A program made the position numbers and the translations under genes. A DNA stretch of 64,000 nucleotides from Isoetes taiwanensis (taxonomy: Eukaryota > Streptophyta > Lycopodiopsida > Isoetales > Isoetaceae). The notes below the pieces were generated by a model. It was given only the letters and a program-made list of their open reading frames with translations. It had not been told where the DNA came from and ran no database searches. The DNA is taken from assembly GCA_021234155.1 (NCBI GenBank), contig JAJEKV010000195.1:186001-250000 (forward strand), written 5' to 3'. Below, in pieces: positions 1 to 9,194 of the stretch; the stretch's first letter is position 1, and each line of letters starts with the position of its first letter.

Positions 1-2
1 TC

Positions 3-2045
3 TTCTTCAGAGCTGCTAAAAGCAGAATTATGAACAATGGGATTGCCTCAGTTCGAGATGACAATCAACAAGAGCTCTTTAAACAAGAGGACATCCAAAA
101 ATTGTTCTACACTAAATACAAGGAGTTATTTACAGCCAAGGATAATGACAATGCTAAAATGGATGAATTCTTTGAATACCTTGGCTCAAAAGATGATCAT
201 ATTCAGGATGTACAGCTTCTGGCAGTTCCAATGGAAGCAGAGATTTTAAGCACATTAAGGAGTATGGCTCATGGGAAAAGCCCTGGTCCTGACGGTCTAC
301 CTCCTGAATTTTATGATCATTTCTGGGATGTAATGAACAAGGACATAGTTACATTTGTACAGGGTGCTTGGCAGGCTGAGAAATTACACCCAGCAATTAA
401 TGCAGGTCTAATTGCCCTCATCCCAAAGGTAGATATGCCTATCAACTTTTCGGATTGGAGGCCTATCTCATTAACAAATGTGACATATAAAGTTTTGGCT
501 AAGATCTTTGCCAATAGGATAAAAAAGATTCTTCAGAATAAGATCTGTCCAGTTCAATCTGGATTTCTTCCAGGGAGGTGCATCTTGGACAACTTCATTG
601 GAGCTTATGAAGGTTTACACTGGAATAAACTATCCAATCAAGGTTGTGTACTTTTAAAATTGGATTTCAAAAGAGCCTATGACACCATTGACTGGAAATT
701 TCTTTACAAAGCCATGGCACAGTTGGGTTTCTCAGATCAGGTTATTGGGAAAATAGTTGGCTTCAATGTAACTGGCTGCTCAACAGTTTTGGTTAATGGC
801 TCTCCCTCCTCCTTTTTTGAGTGCAAAAGAGGAGTGAGACAGGGGTGTCCTTTAGCCCCCTATCTCTTCTTAATAGTAGCAGAAATGGTTACTAGATATA
901 TCATGAAGATGCAACAAGATAAGAAGATTAGTTGCTTAAATCTTCCTGACTCAAAAGATGCTTTATCAGTAATGCAGTATGCTGACGATACCTTTGTGTT
1001 CTTAAAAAGACAAGGGGACAGTATTAGAAATTTCCTCTCTGCAATGGAACTTTTTGGGAAGGCTTCTGGGGTGGTCCTGAACAAGGAAAAGTGTGCCTTC
1101 ATCTCTGACACCCTTGAGAATCACATTGAAGACATAAGTGTTTGTGGTCTCCAAAAAGCTACCAAATTGTTAGGTCTTCCATTAGCTCTCAACATGAGTC
1201 TGCATGGCCTTTGGGAACCCATTGTGACCAAGATAAAGAAAAAACTTCAAATGTATCCTAAGTCTTTATCCTTAGCTGGGAGAATAGAGATAATCAATAG
1301 TGTTATTGCCAGCTCTCATGTGTACTTCTCTTCAGCAATAATTGCAGACAAGAAGACCTATCAGGAGCTAGAGATCATAATGAAGGAATTCATTTGGCAG
1401 GGCACACACATGGTAGGTTGGAAAAATTTGATTCTACCTAGAAGGAAAGGAGGGTTGGGATGCAAAGATCTTTTCCTGCAGGCCCAAGCTCTGGCAGCTA
1501 AGTTGGTCTGGAGAGCTCTGGACCCAGCTGCTAAATCCCCCGCCCTTGCCCTTACTAAGTATTGGATTGGGAAGACTACAATAGTGGGAAGTCCATCTAC
1601 ACCTCATCACCTTCCTGACTCAGCATTTTATCAACTTAATACAGGGTCAGGCACTTCCACCATAATGAGAAGGATCATCCAAGCTTGGAATCAGGTTTCT
1701 GTGTGTTTTAAAGCGAATCCAATAGAACAAGTCTCAGAAAACTTCAATTTCTTCTGGCATCAAGGGCTGGTTAGTGAAAATGATGGATGCCTAGCACTTA
1801 AACATCCAAGAAAATACAAGGAGTGGATGGATAGGGGCCTGGGTACAATTGGTAACATGGTAAATGGTGAGAACTGGAAAACATGGTTGGAAATCTCTAG
1901 TCTCCTACAAGATACCAGTTCCAATAGAAATATTTACAAAGCTCTAACAAGACACAATAGAGGGAGGGGAGCACAGACAGTGGAGCAGAACTGGGCCATG
2001 GATGGCAAAGGGTATAATGTGGCTAAAGAACAATGTTGCCATTAA
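3..2045 (+). CDS. LINE-1 ORF2, reverse transcriptase (5' partial)
   Basis: The frame is open from the first codon of the window and carries the L1 reverse transcriptase, which copies element RNA at a nicked chromosomal target. Visible motifs in order are GKSPGPDGLPPEFY, IALIPK with DWRPISLTN, SGFLPGR, LDFKRAYDTIDW, RGVRQGCPLAPYLF and the catalytic YADD at 978-989. The thumb and connection region follows. The endonuclease domain would lie left of the window. The frame stops at 2043-2045 without the usual C-terminal CCHC (zf-RVT) domain, which the related LINE at 21936-39622 retains (CIRC...HLFRTC). The C-terminus is therefore truncated or frameshifted. The catalytic core looks intact. Confidence 0.92.
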   Translation, partial: FFRAAKSRIMNNGIASVRDDNQQELFKQEDIQKLFYTKYKELFTAKDNDNAKMDEFFEYLGSKDDHIQDVQLLAVPMEAEILSTLRSMAHGKSPGPDGLPPEFYDHFWDVMNKDIVTFVQGAWQAEKLHPAINAGLIALIPKVDMPINFSDWRPISLTNVTYKVLAKIFANRIKKILQNKICPVQSGFLPGRCILDNFIGAYEGLHWNKLSNQGCVLLKLDFKRAYDTIDWKFLYKAMAQLGFSDQVIGKIVGFNVTGCSTVLVNGSPSSFFECKRGVRQGCPLAPYLFLIVAEMVTRYIMKMQQDKKISCLNLPDSKDALSVMQYADDTFVFLKRQGDSIRNFLSAMELFGKASGVVLNKEKCAFISDTLENHIEDISVCGLQKATKLLGLPLALNMSLHGLWEPIVTKIKKKLQMYPKSLSLAGRIEIINSVIASSHVYFSSAIIADKKTYQELEIIMKEFIWQGTHMVGWKNLILPRRKGGLGCKDLFLQAQALAAKLVWRALDPAAKSPALALTKYWIGKTTIVGSPSTPHHLPDSAFYQLNTGSGTSTIMRRIIQAWNQVSVCFKANPIEQVSENFNFFWHQGLVSENDGCLALKHPRKYKEWMDRGLGTIGNMVNGENWKTWLEISSLLQDTSSNRNIYKALTRHNRGRGAQTVEQNWAMDGKGYNVAKEQCCH

Positions 2046-2140
2046 CCACCACAGTCCAGACTTGAACTATCTTAAGACTACCCTTCAATTGGAGCTAGCA
2101 GAAGCAGCCATGGCTCATAGAATGAAAAAAGGATGCAATT

Positions 2141-2584
2141 ATGACAAAAGATGGGATGATTTGGGCTCTTTTCAAGGGTTCTATGCTTTCTTTTCGTCTT
2201 ATTTCAGTAACACTTCTAATGTCTGTAACAGATTATCTGGTCAATAAACATTATGAAGGCGGCCATGCCCGGGAGGTTCCGGAAGATACTCGTCCTATGA
2301 CTCATCAGGAGGTGCTGGCAGCTCTGCAGTGGGTCAAAACAGAAACGATAATGATTCGAACCTTACAACAAGTACTGAAAGATGATGATATCTGGGTTTT
2401 CAAGCAGGAGATCAAGCCTTATTTTGAGGAGAAGCTTCAAATTTGTATGGAGGCCCGAGAGTCTTGGATCCTCTACATTCTGGATTCCTCTTCCTATGGA
2501 GCACAGGAGCTCGATGATCTGCTTTTTAGGTTTACCATTCACGCCTCGGCAGTAATCTCCTTAGACGGAGTCACAGGAAACTGA
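2141..2584 (+). CDS. small ORF in the LINE-1 3' region, unknown
   Basis: An open frame of 147 codons begins inside the LINE-1 3' region, where the zf-RVT domain would normally be encoded, and ends about 230 bp before the poly(A) tail. The product is acidic and probably helical (runs such as TLQQVLKDDDIWVF and EARESWILYILDSSSYGAQ) and matches no family I recognise. It lies inside the retrotransposed unit, since it precedes the A tail. It could be a captured host segment or a lineage-specific third ORF. It is not visibly homologous to the 107-codon ORF in the equivalent place of the other LINE. The true start is uncertain; the coding-looking part begins near 2230. Confidence 0.4.
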   Translation: MTKDGMIWALFKGSMLSFRLISVTLLMSVTDYLVNKHYEGGHAREVPEDTRPMTHQEVLAALQWVKTETIMIRTLQQVLKDDDIWVFKQEIKPYFEEKLQICMEARESWILYILDSSSYGAQELDDLLFRFTIHASAVISLDGVTGN

Positions 2585-2926
2585 AGACTCAGCACACCAG
2601 CAGGATTTACCAGAACAAAAGAAACTTTAAGCTTTTATAATTTTGTTTCTGATATTCTGTTAAAAACTTCAATCAGTGTTTTAATCTTAGTAACTATCCT
2701 CCTCTGGAGTGTCAAGGCCATTTTCCAATTTGGCCTTTAGTACAGGGGGTTTCCCCCTGTCTTTTTGTATTACCATGTAATTACATGTAATATAATACTA
2801 CTGCCGTTTCCACAAAAAAAAAAAAAAAAGAATCTTCCTAATTCTAAGCTCCGCTCTGGTTCTCGGTTATTTGCAACGTCAATGGCAAAGGTATTTGGTT
2901 TCCGAGTTGTCATTGCATTCCTTTGA

Positions 2927-4579
2927 GTGTTCTTGGTTCAAATACTTCTGTTTCAGGATCAAACTAATTCCGAGGGTCAATTTAGAGTGCAAGTGCCAAA
3001 AGGATGCCTGCCTTACATGAATAAGTTCACTTGGAAACAACCAATAGATGAAGATGCATTGCGAGCTTCTGGAGCCATGAATATAGACCTCTGGGCTAAA
3101 GGCCAACTGTATCCTTGTGATCCTTTTACTCGAGCCCATCCAAACTTTCACTATGCATCCGGTCTTATTGAATTTGCTTGTAGGGGACAGCAAGGGTTAC
3201 TAGGTTACTATAATAATTTGGTTAATGGTAATACTGATCCACATTTGCGTGCCATGTATATCCACTTGTATGGATTCAATTGCAAAGTTTTATCAGATGT
3301 TAATCAGCTCCAACAGGCGAACTACTTTCTGTCTCAACAATGCCGCAAGCTCAATGAATTGGAGGTAGAAAATCAGAAATTGGTGACGGAGATGAAATCA
3401 CTGCAGGAAGGAATGAAGAGGGTTGCGCAAGAAAATGATTCCCTTCACAAGCGAGTTAAACGCTTGAAAAGAACTCCACTGGGGATCAGGGAGAGGGCAA
3501 GAAACCTGAAGCCCATAAATATATTAGCCCCTGGGGGTGGAGGCTCAAAAAAAAGGGTCATGGCTATTAAAAAGCTTGTTGATCCAAACCTGGCAGAAGA
3601 AAATAAGAGGAAACCTGCTAATATTGCCCGTTTATTAAAGAAATTGGTTACTAAAGATGATGTATTAGAAATGTTAAAGCTTCCTGGTAGCATTCAACTT
3701 AGGAAATCTGTAGTACAGCAACTGCTGCATGAGTTGGGGAACGGTCAAACCTCAGAATCAGGGCAAGAACTGTGTGACAATGTCGGAATAAGTAGGCAAG
3801 CTTACATTGCTTTGTTCAGATGCTTGCAGGATGGCCTTAAACAACAAGGTATTACCAAAACTATTCTACTACCAAGGATGACTAGTGTGAGGACTTGTAG
3901 GTCATCGAGAAACAGACAAGTGCAAGAGCTTCTTGGTGATATGTATCAGCTGACCAGCAGTGTCAATTTGAATACATTGCCATCCTATACCAAAGGTAAG
4001 AAGAAGTCGAAGTTTGGTGATACTTTCTGCCTTAATGAAAATAACAATTGCTGGATAGACTTAAGTAGAATGCTTCAGCTTTTGGTTCGATTTTATGATA
4101 TGAAGGTAGAAGAGTGTGCTGGCAAACTAAGAATTGTTTTGAAGCTGGATGAAATGGAATTGGTGAAAGGCGAGAAGTACGAGAGGGTTTCACTGAGTCT
4201 AATGAACAGAGCTTTGAATACAGGGAATGAAGAGTCAAATCTAGATGGTAAGTTTTCCGTCCAGTCTGAAGATCACATTTGGTGGGTTGGTTTATTTCAG
4301 GTACCAGAGGAAAATCACAGTATACTGAAATGGCTTTTTGATCAAACACCCATCCCCACAATGATTGCCTCTCACGAAATCGGAGAAAAACTTGCAGTTC
4401 CTGGATATGGTGAGTACGAGGTTGAATGGCATCTTGCTGCAGATTTGAAGACAATAAAATGCATGTATAGAATGAAGCATGGTGCTGGTAAGACTACTCA
4501 TGCTTGTCCCTACCGCCTCTATCTGAAAAAAGATTCAATTTGGGTTGGACAAGAGTACATTAGACTGTGTCCAGGATGA
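2927..4579 (+). pseudogene. transposase-like protein, N-terminal and central part
   Basis: A 550-codon open frame follows a good 3' splice site at 2951-2956 (pyrimidine-rich, ending TTTCAG), so the coding exon probably starts at 2957. The N-terminal 130 residues are of unknown fold. A coiled coil follows (residues ~135-185, with RKLNELEVENQKLVTEMKSL), then a basic segment. The central part has the look of an RNase H-like transposase core: RIVLKLDEMEL, then ADLKTIKCMYRMKHGAG followed by THACPYR. I recall this pattern from large uncharacterised transposase-like proteins of eukaryotes (KDZ/Plavaka-type), but that assignment is from memory. The frame ends at 4579 while similarity-like sequence continues in another frame, so the gene is broken by a frameshift near 4545-4580. 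A GT...AG pair at 4488/4574 could be read as an intron, but splicing it would delete the HACPYR motif. Confidence 0.55.
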
Positions 4580-5462
4580 GCCACCAAATAGAGAAGAGAA
4601 GGACACAACCTTGATGCCAATTCTACCAATTCCGTTAAAAAGAGTACACATATGCACCCTTCATGCTTTCTTGAGAATCATAGACAAGATGGTTTACATG
4701 AGTATCCTGTTTGCTTGGAATAAATCACCCCAAAGCTCTAGGGAAGCTGTCATGCATGAAGTTGAAAAGGTGCTATCTAATGTGGGACTTCATGGTGGGC
4801 ACTACAAAATACTTCAAGATCCAAAGATATCCGGCAAGGTTCCCCTGAAACCCAGTATGGGTGGTCCAAAGGCTAAGAGGTTTTTGCCTCCCGCGAAAGA
4901 GAACTTATCTGGTGTTTGGGAAGCTTACAAGGATCTTATTGCAGCTGAGGATGATCGAAATGATCGTGGTAGATCACGCCTGAAGAAAATCAAGGCATGG
5001 CAGGATTTCTCCAGACCGGTAAAGGAAATGCGTAAAAAAAGGTAGTGCAGGAAAATGATGTTGCCAAATTCCGTGAGGCGATCCACAAACTTCACTAAGT
5101 CTTTCCTGACGGCATGGGGTGAGGCCAATTTGACTCACTATGTCCATATTCTGTTCGCACATGGCGTGTGGTTTGTCAGGGAATATAGAAGCCTGGGAAT
5201 CCGTTTCACTCAACACAGAGGTTCAGTTGGGAATTCCTTACAGCAGATGTGTCAATGGTTTTACAGAAGGATCGTGTCCAAGTGGGTGAAGAAATCACGG
5301 AACCAGAGTGAATTAACACTTGCTAAGTTGTTTAGACAAAAAACCCAGCGGGAAAAAAAGAGGGAAGCTTGGTATAAGTCCGCAGCTGTTGAGCGATCAA
5401 GGGAGTGGAGATCAATGAGATGTAGGCAAGGCAAAGGTTATGTCCGTATTGAGAGCTCTTGA
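4545..5462 (+). pseudogene. transposase-like protein, C-terminal part (frameshifted, one stop)
   Basis: This continues the gene at 2927-4579 in a different frame. It holds RVHICTLHAFLRIIDKM, then GLHGGHYKIL, a basic stretch, an in-frame TAG at 5043-5045, and after it THYVHILFAHGVWFVREYRS and RFTQHRGSVGNSLQQMCQWF. The His-rich segment followed by a Q/E-containing helix resembles the C-terminal catalytic third of KDZ-like transposases. That is inference, and no family search was possible. The protein ends in a strongly basic tail (QREKKREAWYKS). The frameshift plus stop imply an inactive copy. No terminal inverted repeats could be assigned; the LINE-1 insertion at the left may hide one end. Confidence 0.5.
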
Positions 5463-5540
5463 TAATGTCTCTACTGTAAAAGAGTTGGTTTATTTATCAG
5501 TTCGATAGTGCTCACTGTGGATGCATGTATTGCGCATCAT

Positions 5541-5820
5541 GACCACGGTGCGAAATATGGGCATGTAACTAAACTGGATCCACGTATTTCACACCGTAGC
5601 CACTGTGCGAAATAGGCCCTTCAATAATTTGTAACTGAGTCGATTTCGCACCGTGGATACGGTGCGAAATATGGGCATGTAACTAGCGAATATCCACGTA
5701 TTTCGCACCGTAGCCACGGTGCGAAATAGGCCCTTCAATAATTTGTAACTGAGTCGATTTCGCACCGTGGCTACGGTGCGAAATAGGCCCTTCAATAATT
5801 TGTAACTGAGTCGATTTCAC
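5541..5820. repeat. palindromic 57-bp repeat array 1
   Basis: This tandem array has starts at 5587, 5644, 5701 and 5758, with a partial unit at 5815, an exact 57-bp step. A half unit precedes it at 5541. Each unit is a 26-bp near-perfect palindrome (arm TTTCGCACCGT, 4-nt centre, arm ACGGTGCGAAA) plus a 31-bp spacer. Two spacer types occur, one containing GGCCCTTCAATAATTTG and one containing GGGCATGTAACT. The array lies about 105 bp beyond the stop codon of the minus-strand gene at 5926-6444. Related arrays occur at 8250, 9858 and 12349 and nowhere else that I found in the window. Confidence 0.92.
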
Positions 5821-5925
5821 ATTTAGAGAACATATTAACACGGTATCATATGAATTATGTATGATAGATAGCAAAGGTCACTAGAGACCACGGCAGTATG
5901 TCCCTAGTAACCTTCCCCTAGGTTC

Positions 5926-6444
5926 CTAACCCCTTCCCCTTCCCCTTTCCCTTCCCCTGCGAGGGGTAACCCACGCAGCTGAGTTAGGAAACCAGAGCTC
6001 ACGCGTATCCCAGCCTGATTCTTCCCACCATATGGGGTACCTAGTCATTAGAAAAAGTAATTCCACATGATGATACTCACGGAAGAAGAGCGGACCCAAC
6101 TCCACAAAGTTGTTGTACTCGTTGTAGTACGTCCTAATAAGGCCATACATCTGTCCCTTACAAATTTCATGAATGAACTCTGATATGTATTGATCCAGAG
6201 AGTGTGCTAAATAACCAGCACGAAGAAGAGGCCTCAACTGCTGTAGCATCTCGTCCAGATAAGGAGGGGGTTCAAGAATTCCCCTCATTGCAAGTCTCCT
6301 ATAACATTCAGATGGATTAATTTCCATCAGTGGCTCATGACCACAATCAAATCGCTCCAGAATAAAGTTGATCAACTCCATTGCAAGCCTGGGGCATGCT
6401 TGCAGGCCTTCTGGAGTAGCCCAGGAAGGATTGGATCCAATCAT
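5926..6444 (-). CDS. unknown protein A (172 aa), paralogue of the gene at 6960-7410
   Basis: The open frame from ATG 6444 is preceded by TTTGCAA, as in its paralogue at 7410, which supports this start. No known family is recognised. The N-terminal ~75 residues (NPSWATPEGLQACPRL, then ELINFILERF, then LEPPPYLDEMLQQL) align by eye with the neighbouring gene B. The common core therefore predates the duplication. The middle is Tyr- and Phe-rich (IRTYYNEYNNFVELGPLFFREY) and the C-terminus is basic (TPRRGRERGRGRG). Upstream of the ATG the frame stays open through a purine-rich minisatellite that would encode Leu-rich nonsense, so a longer protein is unlikely. A palindromic repeat array follows the stop codon by about 105 bp. 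Confidence 0.5.
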   Translation of the reverse strand: MIGSNPSWATPEGLQACPRLAMELINFILERFDCGHEPLMEINPSECYRRLAMRGILEPPPYLDEMLQQLRPLLRAGYLAHSLDQYISEFIHEICKGQMYGLIRTYYNEYNNFVELGPLFFREYHHVELLFLMTRYPIWWEESGWDTRELWFPNSAAWVTPRRGRERGRGRG

Positions 6445-6449
6445 TTGCA

Positions 6450-6965
6450 AAAGCAAGCAAGGATTACCGACGGAGCAAGGAACAAGGAGCAGAGCAAGGA
6501 ACAAGGAGCAAGAAGCAAGGAAGAAGACCAAGTAGCAAGGAGCATGAAGATCAAGTAGCAAGGAACAAGGATCAAGATCAAGTAGCAAGAAGCAAGGAAC
6601 AAGGAAGATCAAGGAGCAAGAAGATCAAGGAACAAGGAAGATCATGGAGCAAGGAAGCAAGAAACAAGATCAAGTAGCAAGATCAAGAGCAAGGAACAAG
6701 ACCAAGTAGCATGAAGGAGCACGAAGATGAAGTAGCAAAGAACAAGGATCAAGATCAAGTAGCAAGGAACAAGGAAGACCAAAGACCAAGAAGATAAAGA
6801 AACAAGGAAGATCAAGGAGCAAGAAGCAAGGATCAAGATCAATTAGCAAAGAACACGGAACACAAGGTGAGAAGTGAAAGCAAGGTGAGAACACGAGAAG
6901 TGAAAGCAAGGTGAAAACATGGAACAAAGGTGAGAAGTGAAAGCAAGGTGAAAGAATTTATAGCT
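6450..6965. repeat. purine-rich degenerate minisatellite
   Basis: About 500 bp are dominated by permutations of AAGCAAGGAACAAGGAGC, AAGATCAAGTAGC and GATCAAGATCAAGTAGC. The plus strand is strongly purine-rich and T-poor. The tract separates the 5' ends of paralogues A and B and lies directly upstream of the A start codon. Translation of its minus strand gives long Leu/Pro/Cys-rich open frames that are an artefact of the composition. The register is irregular, so it is better called low-complexity than a true satellite. Confidence 0.85.
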
Positions 6966-7410
6966 AGGTGTGTTGAAGTCAAGGGAACGGAATAGGATTT
7001 GTAATGGAAGTTGTAAAGTTCAATGAGGATATAAATCCTATTCTTCTCACTAGTAGGAATGACCAGAGGCATATACTGATCCAGAGAGTAGGCCATGAAA
7101 CCATGGAAAAGCAGACCTTCAACTGTTCTAGCCTATCTTCTAAATCTGAGGGGGGTTCAAGAAGTTCCAAAGCACTTAGAGTGATCCTTGCATGACTCGA
7201 ACTGATCTCCGGCAGTGGAGGGAGATGACGAGTATAGCGATCGATAATGAAGTTGATCAGCTGCCTTGCAAGCTCTGTGGTTGGACCGTGACGCCATCGA
7301 TGCCCCCAAAAGTTGCTAAAAAATTCATCAAAAGTGCACGTATTAATTCTACCGCATGCTTGCAAATATTCCGGATCAACCCAGCGAGGATGTTCTTGCA
7401 AAGTTACCAT
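6960..7410 (-). pseudogene. unknown protein B, frameshifted paralogue of A
   Basis: It starts at ATG 7410 (context TTGCAAATG, as in A) with EHPRWVDPEYLQACGR, QLINFIIDRY and LEPPSDLEDRLEQL, matching the core of protein A. Near 7100 the frame shifts. The following residues (GLAYSLDQYMPLVI, then IYILIELYNFHYKSY) continue the alignment to A (YLAHSLDQYISEFI) only in another frame. The copy thus carries at least one frameshift and lacks A's C-terminal part. Unlike A it has a 20-residue insertion (with FSNFWGHRWRHG) after the first helix. Function is unknown. A copy number of two in tandem suggests a local gene family. Confidence 0.45.
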
Positions 7411-7429
7411 TTGCAAGAAACTAGTGGAG

Positions 7430-7565
7430 CAGACAAGGAACAACTAGTGGAGCAGACAGGAAGGCAAGGAGCATGCAAGAAAGGATCAGACAGTGAGGCA
7501 AGGAGCAACAAGAAGCGGACAGGGAGGCAAGGAGCATACAAACAAGAAGCAGACAAAGACAATGA
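7430..7565. repeat. purine-rich minisatellite, second tract
   Basis: This short tract of GGAGCAGACA, GGAAGGCAAGGAGCA and AAGAAGCAGACA variants lies immediately upstream of the start codon of paralogue B. It resembles the tract upstream of paralogue A. The purine-rich upstream region was therefore part of the duplicated unit or arose in both promoters. Confidence 0.7.
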
Positions 7566-7745
7566 AGGAATAGATGCCTATTTAAAGAGAAACCAGGTAT
7601 ATATGCTATATACGTACATTATATTTACATGTGTATTTTGTACATTATGCTCGTATATATAACCAATAATGCTGCTACAGTGCATGTCAATAATTTTGTT
7701 CGATATAAGTACAGCTCCATTCAATGCAGAAGGCATCCATTTGCT

Positions 7746-8030
7746 ATGTCTCGGCCTGGTTATTCTTATTACAGGGGGTCTACCTTGCCTCCTCGTCCCG
7801 AAGATATAGACTTCATTACTTGCACTATGACATATAATGATCTTTATAGATGTTCTCAGAGGGGTATCCCCCTTGATCCCTGGCTGGAAGGAGTAGCAGA
7901 GGGTCGAAATCGTTCTTCCAACGGGTTTTATCATGTTGTTATCCACCTTTGGAGGGTTCCAGAGCGTCGCGTCTATGAGATTAATCGCATCACTCAACTA
8001 CCTGCTCATGATGATCCCGATTGCGAATGA
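7746..8030 (+). CDS. small unknown protein C (94 aa)
   Basis: This is the only convincing plus-strand ORF of the block. It begins at ATG 7746 (MSRPGYSYYRGSTLPPRP) and ends at TGA 8030. The protein is compact, with PEDIDFITCTMTYNDLYR, an amphipathic middle and a basic strand-like segment YHVVIHLWRVPERRVYEIN, and an acidic end. There is no signal peptide and no membrane segment. I do not recognise the family. The start is chosen because the upstream in-frame sequence is AT-rich and non-coding in look. It lies between gene B and repeat array 2 and faces away from its minus-strand neighbours. Confidence 0.4.
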   Translation: MSRPGYSYYRGSTLPPRPEDIDFITCTMTYNDLYRCSQRGIPLDPWLEGVAEGRNRSSNGFYHVVIHLWRVPERRVYEINRITQLPAHDDPDCE

Positions 8031-8249
8031 ACTTCTGCATTCATGTATGCTATGCCTCTTATATGAGTTCTCAATTCTGTTACTAGAATACTTCAGACAT
8101 TCTCTAGTTATAAGTATGTAACCATAAGTGATACATGTGATCCATCTATTTACCGCACATATTCAATTTGGAAAGCTCTTGGCCATTTTCCTTACATGTA
8201 GATTCTAAATTCAGATAAGCATTATCTTCGTAGTGTGTGGAACAGTCTG

Positions 8250-8437
8250 TTTCGCACCGAAGTCATGGTGCGAAATTGCGCCCTCCAAAAACTTTGGAAC
8301 TACTATTTTCACACCGTGGCAACGAGATTTTCCCACAGAATGTGGAATAGTCATTTTCGCACCGTGGTGACGGTGCGAAATAGACCTTCCCACAGAATGT
8401 GAAATAGTCATTTTCGCATCCTACACAGTAACACGTC
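8250..8437. repeat. palindromic 57-bp repeat array 2
   Basis: Palindrome starts lie at 8250, 8307, 8355 and 8412, with steps of 57, 48 and 57. The 48-bp step is explained by a ~9-bp loss inside the second palindrome (GTGGCAACGAGATTTTCCC). Spacers include CCACAGAATGTGAAATAGTC twice. The last palindrome abuts the stop codon of the histone-fold gene on the minus strand, so the coding sequence ends where the array begins. Confidence 0.88.
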
Positions 8438-8926
8438 CTCTGTGCACACAACAGCGGACAGTGTCCTCAAAGAGGCTAATTAGATGAACCTCTGCTGCCT
8501 CTTGCAGTATATCCAAGGCCTCTGCTTGGATTCTATTCACCTCCTCCTCCACCATCGGGACGAAGTCTGGTGCTCTGTCCCTCCTCTTCCTCCTTGATTC
8601 CTTCCTCCTGTAAATAATGGCCAGCATCTCGTACCTGACCATTCTAGCGAAGGCAAGCTTGGGAATCAAAGGCTTGGTGCGTGCCTGCCAGTACCTAATC
8701 TCCTTCAAAGCCTGAGTGCTAGGAGGAGCACCCTTTATCTTCTCAGGGCCACCATATCTAATACTAGGCTCCCCTTCCTTCGGCTTCTGCTTATTCCCAA
8801 GCTTATCTGTCTCCTTGGCTGCATCTCTCTCAGCTTGTCTCCAACTAGGAACAAGCTTAGGAGGCTTTGCCGGGTCAGATTTCTTCGGCGTGGATTTCAA
8901 AACGCCGGGAATGGGCTTCTAGTACC
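8421..8926 (-). CDS. divergent histone H3-fold protein (CENH3-like?), N-terminus unresolved
   Basis: The frame read from ~8926 to TAG 8421 ends in a clear but distant histone H3 fold. ALKEIRYWQARTKPLIPKLA corresponds to the H3 alphaN/alpha1 segment (canonical ALREIRxYQKSTELLIRKLP). LQEAAEVHLISLFEDT corresponds to the alpha2 helix (LQEAxEAYLVGLFEDT). HRGRVTV matches HAKRVTI. Differences from H3: about 22 extra, very basic residues in loop 1 (with RRKESRRKRRDRAP); no ARTKQTARKS tail; and a stop directly after RVTV, so the MPKDIQLARRIRGE end is missing. The tail is Lys/Pro-rich. No ATG opens the frame; an in-frame stop lies at its 5' edge, so an upstream exon or a frameshift is implied. A nucleosomal or centromeric role is conceivable only by fold. 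It may equally be a captured, degenerate gene. Confidence 0.65.
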
Positions 8927-9194
8927 TGCTCCACTGAACCGGGCTGCAGCGTGATCAACCTCGATCCCGGCGAAAGCATGCTGGTCCCTCTTGATCTTGA
9001 TCATCATGCCGGGTCCGGTGATCCTGGCGATCATCTTTGGACCAGGTGATGCCGGGTCATCTTTGCACTTCCATAATCGGCTGCTACCCTTGCACTTGTT
9101 CCTCCCCCTCACCACTGCCAAACATTTCGAATCACGGTGGTGGTCCCAACGCCATAGACGAGGGAGTTACTTGATTCGGCGACCCACCGGCACC

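Larger units (their letters stand above)
1..2829 (+). mobile_element. L1-type LINE (LINE-1), 5' part outside the window
   Basis: This is the 3' portion of a plant L1-clade non-LTR retrotransposon. It contains an open ORF2 reverse transcriptase running in from the left edge, a further small ORF, a 3' UTR and a 16-nt A run at 2814-2829 as the tail. The A tail directly abuts unrelated sequence, which fixes the 3' boundary. The 5' end and the left target-site duplication are outside the window, so the duplication cannot be checked. The element lies just upstream of the transposase-like gene at 2927-5462 and may have separated it from its first exon. Confidence 0.9.

Noticed and set aside
4488-4574. 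GT-AG interval in the transposase-like gene read as an 87-nt intron
   Set aside because: Removing it would delete the THACPYR motif that belongs to the conserved-looking core; a frameshift explains the break better.
6450-6965. Leu-rich open frames on the minus strand (e.g. 6612-5926 extended N-terminus, 6842-6642, 6927-6670)
   Set aside because: They are products of a purine-rich minisatellite read on the complementary strand; composition, not selection, keeps them open.
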